Assembly: GCA_001969505.1 (NCBI GenBank)
Contig: LSSK01001805.1
Coordinates: 1 to 14,175 of the forward strand
Source of the DNA: Zancudomyces culisetae
Lineage: Eukaryota; Kickxellomycota; Harpellomycetes; Harpellales; Legeriomycetaceae
DNA: 14,175 nt
Direction of reading: 5' to 3'
Shown here: positions 7,389-14,175 of the stretch, in pieces
Position numbering within the stretch: position 1 is the stretch's first letter
Layout of the letters: each line of letters begins with the position of its first letter
The notes under the pieces: model-generated
What the model was told of the DNA's origin: nothing
Seen by the model: the letters and a program-made list of their open reading frames with translations, nothing else
Databases searched by the model: none
Made by a program: the position numbers and the translations under genes

Positions 7389-7802
7389 TCTCTTTTTATT
7401 TTTATTCTTTACTTTCCTTTTCCTTTTGCTTTTGCTTTTGCTTTTGTCTATAATGATTTTTATTATTGTTGTTAACAACAATATATATTTAAAGAATAAG
7501 AATTGTGTATTTTGTGTAAAAAAGGGATTGAAAAAGGGAGGAAGGGTATATTGAATAATTAAAAAATTCCAATAATTTTACCATTTTATTAATTTATTAA
7601 TTTTTATGTTATTATTGTTTAATTTTTACCCCACTAGTTTTTTATATACAAATGAATATACAAAAAATACCCAGTTGAGAATAAATAAATAAAAAAAACA
7701 TACTAAATAATTAGTAAAGAGTATGTTTATTATAATGTTGATATTGTTAAAATAATGAAGAATAATATATAAAAAAGAGAAAAAGAAAGAAAAAGAAAAA
7801 AG
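7389..7802. other. TLG2-UTP21 intergenic region
   Basis: A 414-bp gap between two minus-strand genes. Next to TLG2 is a (CTTTTG)n tract at 7425-7447 in the probable 5' UTR, then the perfect palindrome GTTGTTAACAAC (7468-7479) and a TATA-like run at 7481-7490, about 94-102 nt upstream of the TLG2 ATG. On the UTP21 side, AATAAA on the minus strand (7726-7731) lies 72 nt beyond the stop and is the likely polyadenylation signal. Imperfect inverted repeat CATACT/AGTATG spans 7699-7725. The middle is AT-rich with nothing else visible. Confidence 0.55.
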
Positions 7803-8951
7803 TTAATAAAGGTAAAAATCAAGACTTGAAAGTACTAGTCTATAAAGACCATCTAACTTTTGGTACCTATCAACCAAAACCTTTTGACATTGAGCAAAGT
7901 CGATATACGAATTACCATTACCATTACCATTACCATTAATATCAATATCAACATCAATGTCAATATCAACATCATTATTGGTAGAAGAAAGTGGTTGGTT
8001 GGAGGGGGTGATGGTATCAAAATGGATTTTCAAAAGCAAATTGATATATACATTGATGAGATCAAAGTCACAAACATTTTGGTTGGAGGGAGATAACATG
8101 TTGATTAGCAGTGAGAGGAAGTGTTTAGCTTCAGAGATATTGAGACAACGGACTTCAAAATCTAGTTGAGAGTTTGTTAGAGGTTTCAAATAATCCATCA
8201 ACTCGGTATTTGATGTTTTTGTAGAGTTCAAAAGAGATGAAAGTGTAGTGGTAAAGTTTTGTGGTAATAAAGAAGATTGATCATCAACAAGTTTTTCAGT
8301 AATAAAAGTATTGTTATCATTCGTGTTGGAGTTAGAGTTAGAGTTAGAGTTGGTATTAAAGGGATCAAATAGAGAAGAGGATGTGGTGGTAGTAGTAGTG
8401 GTGGTGGTGGTATTTTGGGCAGAAATAGGAATGAAAAAAGGAACATTTTCATTATTTTCTGGATTTTGACTTGAAGGCAATACAGGCTTGTTACGAGTCT
8501 TGATCAAGTCCAAATCAAGCAATTGTTTCCACTTTGATTTATGTACAGTAGACAACACCAATCCACAATCAGTATCAACATTATTTCCAGAAGAAAGTGA
8601 TGATAAAGACGATGACATTAATCCATTACTACCAATAATATTGTTCAAAGGTGCAGCATAATAACCAGTAACAAAATTGGTACGGTTGGCCCAAAGAGTA
8701 ATTCCCAAACTTCCAGCATGACAAGTTGCCAAGTATGCATCGTCAGCAGACATGGCCAATGCCACACACACATCTTCTACTCGCAAGACATCGAGTAAGT
8801 GACCTCCGCCGACAATGTCCCATGTTCGGATAGTGTTGTCTAATGAACTGGTTATAACCACACGGCCATCGCGACTGATTGCCAAATCAGTTAGTTTATT
8901 TGTATGTGTGTTTGGTATATGTCTTACCAATGACAATTCACTTCCATTACC

Positions 8952-8987
<36 letters not shown>

Positions 8988-11093
8988 ATATACATAAAGA
9001 GGAAATCCAGCATTTGAAGAGTTGGAATATCCTACCAATAAATTGGAATTGTCATGAATCACCAACCTATCAATACTGACAGTCTTGTTTTCCACAACCA
9101 TTGTGCTTGCAAGTAATCTTGCAGTCTTGATATCAAAGACATGAATGTATCCATCATTACTACTAACATACAACTTGGTATTACAGTTATCTACCTGAAT
9201 ACTGTTCACTCGCACACTACTTTTCCCACTATTTACTACCGCTTGCTTACCAGTATTACCAGTATTATTGTTATTCATTTTGGGAATATTAAATTGTTTT
9301 CGCTTAAGTGCTGATTGTAAGTTTATCATTACTACTTGTTCACTATACTTGGTTCCATAAAATCCAAAATTACCACATCCCGAAATTGTACAACATGTAA
9401 CTTCATCATCTCCCAAATGTCCAAATCTCCTATTATTATTATTATTATTATTATTCCCATTGCTAATTGATAGTTTTATTGTTGTTCCAAGTCGTTTATG
9501 AGTATGAGGTCCTACTGAATACGTATTGATTGTATGTTTGGAGTATCCAACCATATTGTCCCACTCATTTTCTTGTCGACTATTGATAGCAAACCCTTCA
9601 ATACTCTCTGCCCCATACGTATCACGATCCCCATTTCCTGAATGAATCCTATATGTTGTAGCATCTCTAATAATCGACGATACTCTAAACCCGCTGTTTT
9701 GTCCATAACTGATAAGTTGTGTATCCGAATAAAACTTGACCAACCGCGGATAACTCGAATGTCCCTCAATACTTTTGATCAGTCGCACATTGTTGTTTCC
9801 ATAAAACTCGTATATCTTTATAAAATTGCCTATCCCACTGCTTACCACAATCAACATGCCTCCGCTTTTCCCTCCATCACTACCTTTGCTCAATACACTG
9901 ACTTTATCTACTCGCTCATTGCGCATAATCTTGATCGCCTTGTTCTCATTCAAATCCCAGATTGCCAATTGTTGCTCTGTGTTGGTTACCATAATATGTC
10001 CATACTCATCACTTCCAAATGAAATCGATTTGATTCGATCATCCGCACTCCCATTCATCATTCCATTACCATTACCATTACCACTATCTTCATCCCCGCT
10101 ATGTGCAAATCGTTTGAGAACTCTACCTCGTGCCAAATCATATACCAAAACCTGCCCATCAAGTGTTCCCAGACCAATTATATCCAACGCACTAGTCTGC
10201 TCCATACATTCAATACTACTACCTCTTTGAACCACATTACTTCCAACTCTAACCCCTCCAATACTCTTAATATCTCCAACAGCCTGTCCACTTCGGATAT
10301 TAATAATCTTGAGTTGTCCATTATTGCTTCCCACCACAATCTTGTCCACATATGTGCTAGGATGCATCATGCTCTTGACTATAAACTCGCGTTTACTGAA
10401 TTGGATCTCTCGGTATTTTTCTCGGGTCTCCAAGTTCCATACCATTATGCTGTTGCCTAGTTCGGTTATTCCCAGCAAATACACCCCACCCAAAACCATT
10501 AGTTCAAACACACGACCCCGTCCCTGACTATTATATTCAAACTCCCCTACCTTTCTGTTACTTTTTTTCCCTCTCTTTGTTTTTTTCGAGTTGGTTTCTT
10601 TTTCTTCCTGTTCTTCTTTTTCTTCTTCTATCTCTATCTCATCCTCTTCATTTCCAGCTTCTTCTATTAACTTGCCTCGTTTATTTATATACACTCTACC
10701 ACCAACTGATACAATTGTATGTTCTCCCCAACTAACAAAACTATCAATATCACACCCTCCTACTCCCATTCCCCCATTTTTATTCTCTTCATCTTGCTCA
10801 CTTTCAGCTTCGGTTTTTCCATATTCTGGTCCTACCATCACCAACCTCAACTTTTCCAGGTCGTATACTTGGTACCGTTTACCTATACTCGTGGTAATAT
10901 ACCCCTTTTGCCCCAAATACTCAATACTGTGGCCCAATTCATTGGTGATCACTCCGATCGTCCGGTACTTTTGAAATATTTTGCTATTGTCACTTCCATT
11001 TCCTCCACTCTTGCTCTTGTTCTTGGTGGATTTTACTACTCTTTTTCCATTTTTACTTATGGTTTCTGTATTTTCTCTTTTATTATCCTTCAT
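7803..11093 (-). CDS. UTP21: UTP21/WDR36, SSU processome WD40 protein
   Basis: WD-repeat subunit of the UTP-B module of the small-subunit processome, which acts on the 5' external spacer of pre-rRNA in the nucleolus. The single frame gives 1096 residues (yeast 939, human WDR36 951). A Lys-rich N-terminus (1-35) is followed by two tandem WD40 propellers at about 40-830. Typical blade ends are visible, e.g. SLDNTIRTWDI (Trp758) and GITLWANRT (Trp801), the latter characteristic of the family. The C-terminal Utp21 domain starts near 845 (KSKWKQLLDLDLIKTRNKP, Trp855) and runs to the end. Extra length comes from inserts: an acidic run 145-178, NG repeats 338-343 and 1052-1061, polyAsn 548-555, Thr runs 701-712 and 894-903, and Asp-Ile/Asp-Val 1039-1051. 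No intron is needed. The ATG at 11093 has A at -3; TTTATA at 11156-11161 gives a minus-strand TATAAA 63 nt upstream. Confidence 0.95.
7911..7979. repeat. hexanucleotide repeats in UTP21 3' coding region
   Basis: (CCATTA)n at 7911-7939 followed by (ATCAAY)n-like repeats to 7979. On the minus strand they encode Asn-Gly and Asp-Ile/Asp-Val dipeptide runs. The same CCATTA unit recurs at 10063-10083 in the same gene. Confidence 0.85.
8329..8413. repeat. GAGTTA and GTGGTA-type repeats in UTP21
   Basis: (GAGTTA)n at 8329-8350 encodes Asn-Ser repeats. A (GTG/GTA)n trinucleotide run at 8385-8413 encodes ten consecutive Thr. Both lie in the linker within the C-terminal region, an expected place for tolerated insertions. 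Confidence 0.8.
9429..9454. repeat. (ATT)n repeat encoding polyAsn in UTP21
   Basis: Eight consecutive ATT units on the plus strand, read as AAT codons on the minus strand, giving eight Asn between the two propeller blocks. Confidence 0.85.
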
Positions 11094-12041
11094 TTTCGTT
11101 GTCGTCTTTATTATTTTTTTGTTTATTCTTTATTCTTTATTTTTTATCTAGTACATTTATATCCTCTATTAACTTTTTATTTGACTAGTTTTCTTGTATT
11201 GTACTCTTTACTATAAAACTAAATTATACAAAGAAAAAAAATTTTTTTTTTCTTTTTTCTTGTATTTTTCGATTTCGACTATTATTTTTTTTTTCATTTT
11301 CATTTAAAATTATGTTAATTATTGTACTTTTCGAATATTTTAAAAAAAAAATTTTCTGTTTTAGCCAAAATTCTTGTTGATCCTACCATCACTTATATAA
11401 TCATCAAAAAAAAAAGGAAAAAAAAACGTGATCAAAAGAAAGACATGAAATCATTGTAAAAAGTATATATAATATACTTTTGAAGAGAGTATCATTTAAA
11501 ATTAATACCTAAGACTTACCACCTAATATTTACACTTAATAATAATATCCATCTCATAAGTGTTTGATGAGTAAATTTATAAAACCCTATTGTTCAATAA
11601 TAGTAATAATATAATAAACAGCCCAAGTAAAACTATTCACTACACACACACATACACACACTCTCTCTTTACTCTCATCACCATTATATTATTACTGTGA
11701 TTTTTTATTTTTATTTTTGTAAAACCTTCATTCTAGTATAAAATGAATGACTGAATGCTGTACCCAAAATAAAGACAACAAAAATATACTTCAATTGAAA
11801 TATACATATTATTGAAATTTTGGTACACTAAGCTGGAGAATACAAAAGATATAGGAATATATTATAATTCTATAATAGCAATAAAATCTACAAAACAGCA
11901 ATATATATTTTATTTTGATGAATACATATGATTTAAAAATCCTAGGTACTCGTGAAAGGAGGAGATACACCTTTTCACTCATAGAGGATATTATGGAATA
12001 TACAATATAGTATGTTTTCTTTAGCCTTGCCTTTAATGGTA
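11094..12041. other. UTP21 upstream region and AT-rich spacer
   Basis: No gene supported. The proximal part holds the UTP21 promoter: minus-strand TATAAA at 11156-11161 and A/T tracts at 11234-11251 (A8T10) and 11342-11355 (A10T4). Further out are a perfect hairpin at 11459-11481 (AAAAGTATAT, 3-nt loop, ATATACTTTT), an inverted pair ACACTTA/TAAGTGT at 11532-11563, and a CA/CT microsatellite at 11639-11670. A plus-strand AGTATAAAATG at 11736-11746 opens only three codons. The rest is featureless. Confidence 0.5.
11459..11481. repeat. perfect 10-bp-arm palindrome
   Basis: AAAAGTATAT and ATATACTTTT are exact reverse complements around ATA. It sits 366 bp upstream of the UTP21 ATG. It could be a hairpin or a protein-binding site; no other support. 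Confidence 0.6.
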
Positions 12042-12271
12042 ATGCTTTCTCCCAACAAGTTTTCTAATATCGCTTCCTTAATGGTTTGTATTGTTACGCT
12101 TATTATCTTTGGTAACGACTATTAGTATTTTCTACATTAAAATACGTAAATTTGACCTTGAACTGCAAAGATTGGAATATGAGTTTAGGCTCCGGTGCCA
12201 TTGAAATTACCACAAGAAATGGAATGTCAGGTACGCAAGATCCAAACTTTAAGTCATTCATGGGTAATTGA
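12042..12271 (+). CDS. candidate two-exon small secreted protein
   Basis: Exon 1 (12042-12111) encodes MLSPNKFSNIASLMVCIVTL followed by IIF, a signal-peptide-like start. A GTAACG donor at 12112 and an AAAG acceptor at 12170 define a 59-nt intron whose removal joins the frame to exon 2 (12171-12271), rebuilding one codon and continuing DWNMSLGSGAIEITTRNG to a TGA stop; total 56 residues. The exon 2 frame is open back to 12116 and reads unusually protein-like for this spacer. Alternatives are an earlier in-frame ATG at 12012, or a 38-nt intron 12088-12125 that keeps more of the upstream exon 2 frame. No homologue recognised. It may be a remnant of a larger gene. Confidence 0.25.
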
Positions 12272-13138
12272 ACAAGGATCTAGCAACCTTCCTCCCCGCC
12301 TCCCCCTCACTCACCCCCCCTTTAATAGTAATTTGAAGAAATACTTTTAATACTTTTTGATTCACCAATTTATCTAGCCTACTTGTTTTTTTGTTTGTTT
12401 GTTTATTTGTTTTGATTCTTTGGTTCTTAAATGATTGAATAAAGAGAATATCTACTCCAAGTTTATTCACTAGATCCTGGTTATTGTTTAATCATTTGGA
12501 AAAAATAAAAACAAAACAACTTTACCATTCGTGTCTAAGTTTATAACATCTTTTATTTTTTTTTAGTTTTCAAAGCTGTATCAATAGATAAGGATATGAT
12601 CTTGGGGATGTAAAAACTTTAATAAATAAATACGACAACAATCCACTTTTAACTTGATTCGACCTGGATACCTCGGATCACATATTAAAAAGAGAGAAAA
12701 AGATACAATACAAATCTCGACTTTTTTACAGGTAAAAGCTAGTCTAAATGAATCGATACACTCTAGTAGTTTGCATCTTTAGCACATAAAGGCACTATTT
12801 GAGTATTCCTTTTCAACTGTTGTCATTATTTACAGATTGATTAATAAATATTACTAGTGCTATTTAATTACACCTCAAAATTTACAACCCTTTCATTAAC
12901 TGCTAAAATCATATCGTAATAAACACACATCCAATTCCCACTCCCACCCTTCCTTCCCCAAAAAAATAAATTAAACTTTATATATATGTTTGTATACATG
13001 AAGCAGACATGAATACCATCAAAGTGCGGAACTTTTTATACTGAAAAACGCACAGTACAAAGCAAATATCTCCAGGATCGGGTAAAAAGAACCAATACAT
13101 ATCCTTACAAGTTCACAGTCACTCCCCATTCGTATGTC
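12272..13138. other. spacer with C-rich tract, no supported gene
   Basis: A C-rich stretch at 12294-12320 gives several G runs on the minus strand. A 70-codon minus-strand frame (12258-12470) crosses it and is Lys/Thr/Gln low complexity over a (GTTT)n run near 12387-12410; I do not believe it codes. Beyond that the sequence is AT-rich, with another C-rich patch near 12933-12959, a TA run near 12980 and nothing else I can name. Confidence 0.5.
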
Positions 13139-13372
13139 ATGTTAATATGTCCCACTATTTTATTTTCTGTATTTTTACAAGTTTGGATTAACAAATTTCG
13201 GAATCCTCAACCTTATTTGGATTCCAGTAAAATAAATTCTATAATAGACTCACAAAAAAAAATAAGAATTATTCCAATCCAGACATACAACTCTAACCTG
13301 AATTATTCAATGAACATCCCACCAAAAATGACAGAGATAGGATGTTCAGTATATGTTTTTGGTGAAAAATAG
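13139..13372 (+). CDS. weak candidate small secreted protein, 77 residues
   Basis: ATG opens 77 codons ending in TAG. The first 17 residues (MLICPTILFSVFLQVWI) are hydrophobic like a signal peptide. The remainder is Ile/Asn/Ser/Pro-rich with one later Cys and ends YVFGEK. No family is recognised and codon choice follows the AT-rich background, so chance is a strong alternative. It lies 424 bp upstream of the F-box-like gene on the same strand. Confidence 0.22.
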   Translation: MLICPTILFSVFLQVWINKFRNPQPYLDSSKINSIIDSQKKIRIIPIQTYNSNLNYSMNIPPKMTEIGCSVYVFGEK

Positions 13373-13796
13373 TGGAACTGGAACAACTTTATTTGTTGTC
13401 TATTTGATGAGGTTTTGTTTGGTTGTTAGCAAATTCATCTTGTTTTCTTTAAAATGCAAAATTATTGGACTGAAAATAATCCAACTTTTCTGGTTTGATG
13501 CTTAATCTTAAAAAAAAACCCAATAATCAGAATTATCAATAGTTTCATAGCTTATTTAAAAAATCCATGTGCAAAAAAAATATAGAAATGCCCTGATGAT
13601 TTTTCCAAATTACGCAGCAAACGACCATTCAAGCCAAAGTCTAAGAACCCGATAAATTGATCAAAAAAACCAAAAAAAGATAGTATAAAACAACCACATT
13701 ATGCCTTTCGAGTTTATTAATCTTTATTATTTACTTTAATACTCTAACGCCAAACAAAGCTATAAAGGCGGCAGCAATCATCCAACCTATAACAGA
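13373..13796. promoter_or_regulatory. upstream region of the F-box-like gene
   Basis: No gene seen. Two TATA candidates precede the next ATG: TATAAAA at 13684-13690 (107 nt upstream) and TATAAA at 13761-13766 (31 nt upstream). The first fits a normal 5' UTR; the second would leave almost none. The frame of the next gene is open back to a TAA at 13737, but the first ATG is at 13797. Confidence 0.35.
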
Positions 13797-14175
13797 ATGG
13801 ATAACACAAACAACCAACACAATGTTTTCAACAAACTTCCAGCAAGTATTCTGTCCACCGTATTTGTGCTTGCCCAAAACCCCCAGTTATCACTCTTGAA
13901 CAAAAATATGTACAAAGCCTCTCAAAAAGTAGAAACCGTTAGCGATTACATTGTTCAATATGTCTCATCGGATACAGGAGATAGTTCCCAGTGGAACCTG
14001 AGAGGCATATTCGATAAATACAAAAGAATAAGTATGAACGAAACCATTGGAATGCTGGTATTGAGAAAAATCAAGAACCTGGACTACGAAACCGCTCTAG
14101 ATATGGCATTTGAATACAGGTGGAAGAACATGCTAGATAAATTACTCAAGATGTATGTAGTGATTGATAGAAATA
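13797..14175 (+). CDS. F-box-like protein, N-terminal part, cut by window edge
   Basis: Starts MDNTNNQHNVFNKLPASIL and stays open to the last base, 126 complete codons with no stop. Residues about 11-45 resemble an F-box-like helix set: a LPASILSTVFVLAQ segment followed by NPQLSLLNKNMYKASQ, i.e. the Leu-Pro start and the 'previous residues / no. of hits' spacing typical of these domains. After it come polar helices (RGIFDKYKRISMNETIGML, then YETALDMAFEYRWKNMLDKL) with a length and rhythm that could precede ankyrin-type repeats. F-box proteins normally bring substrates to SCF ubiquitin ligases via Skp1. Whether this one binds Skp1 cannot be judged from the sequence. The assignment rests on pattern only; the ORF being a real gene is much surer than its function, given its balanced codon use with many C-ending codons unlike the spacer. 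Confidence 0.7.
   Translation, partial: MDNTNNQHNVFNKLPASILSTVFVLAQNPQLSLLNKNMYKASQKVETVSDYIVQYVSSDTGDSSQWNLRGIFDKYKRISMNETIGMLVLRKIKNLDYETALDMAFEYRWKNMLDKLLKMYVVIDRN

Noticed and set aside
7389-7481. 31-codon upstream extension of the TLG2 frame
   Set aside because: It encodes a Lys/Ser/Asn repeat from a microsatellite, whereas the conserved family N-terminus begins at the ATG at 7388.
6579-7554. Several plus-strand ORFs across TLG2
   Set aside because: They mirror the microsatellites and helices of TLG2 on the other strand and give Thr/Ile or Leu/Phe repeats without motifs.
10591-11216. Plus-strand ORFs of 127 and 165 codons at the 5' end of UTP21
   Set aside because: They are antisense shadows of the purine-rich UTP21 N-terminal coding region; Ser/Phe/Leu/Pro low complexity, no domain.
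12258-12470. 70-codon minus-strand ORF
   Set aside because: Lys/Thr/Gln/Asn low complexity over a (GTTT)n run and a C-rich tract; no signal peptide or motif.
299-13372. Similar starts of the frames at 484 (minus) and 13139 (plus): a CPT motif, then FSVF
   Set aside because: The DNA match is limited to about 35 bases of T-rich sequence and does not continue; neither frame is convincing.
11094-13796. tRNA, 5S rRNA or snoRNA gene in the long spacer
   Set aside because: No B-box-like T-arm with a matching acceptor stem was found, and the box C-like TGATGA at 11919 has no convincing box D partner.

Overview
This is a gene-moderate, AT-rich eukaryotic nuclear window. Three genes are recognisable: ATP1 (mitochondrial ATP synthase subunit alpha), a TLG2/syntaxin-16 type SNARE, and UTP21/WDR36 (small-subunit processome). 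Nuclear ATP1 with a mitochondrial presequence rules out land plants, where atp1 is mitochondrial. GT-AG introns, no operons, long AT-rich spacers and many hexanucleotide microsatellites inside reading frames suggest a fungus, possibly an AT-rich early-diverging lineage. That placement is inference. TGG is used for Trp in the conserved genes and no in-frame TGA occurs in them, so the standard code applies.

Layout. Positions 1-762 hold no convincing gene. Positions 763-2354 are bounded by a near-identical inverted repeat (180 and 166 bp arms, 94-95% identity outside a variable TTA tract). Inside, on the minus strand, lies a cysteine-rich, probably secreted protein gene (1130-1690) with an in-frame TGA just after its signal-peptide-like start; a doubtful small plus-strand ORF (2010-2174) lies beside it. 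Positions 2355-3925 are a purine-rich spacer upstream of ATP1, with a G-quadruplex motif, A/T tracts and microsatellites. ATP1 (3926-5943, +) has two introns near its 5' end. It converges on TLG2 (5991-7388, -), with only 47 bp between stop codons. UTP21 (7803-11093, -) lies upstream of TLG2 on the same strand. Positions 11094-13796 hold no recognised gene, only two weak small secreted-like candidates (12042-12271 and 13139-13372). At the right edge, 13797-14175 is the 5' part of a gene with an F-box-like N-terminus, cut by the window.

The three conserved genes belong to unrelated housekeeping processes (oxidative phosphorylation, endosome/TGN fusion, ribosome biogenesis) and do not form a pathway cluster. 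The most unusual signals are the inverted-repeat-bounded unit with its interrupted secreted-protein gene, and a strong purine-to-pyrimidine gradient along the coding strand of the genes. In ATP1 this shows as an abrupt switch from GGA to exclusively GGT glycine codons. No tRNA, rRNA, CRISPR array or transposase gene was seen.
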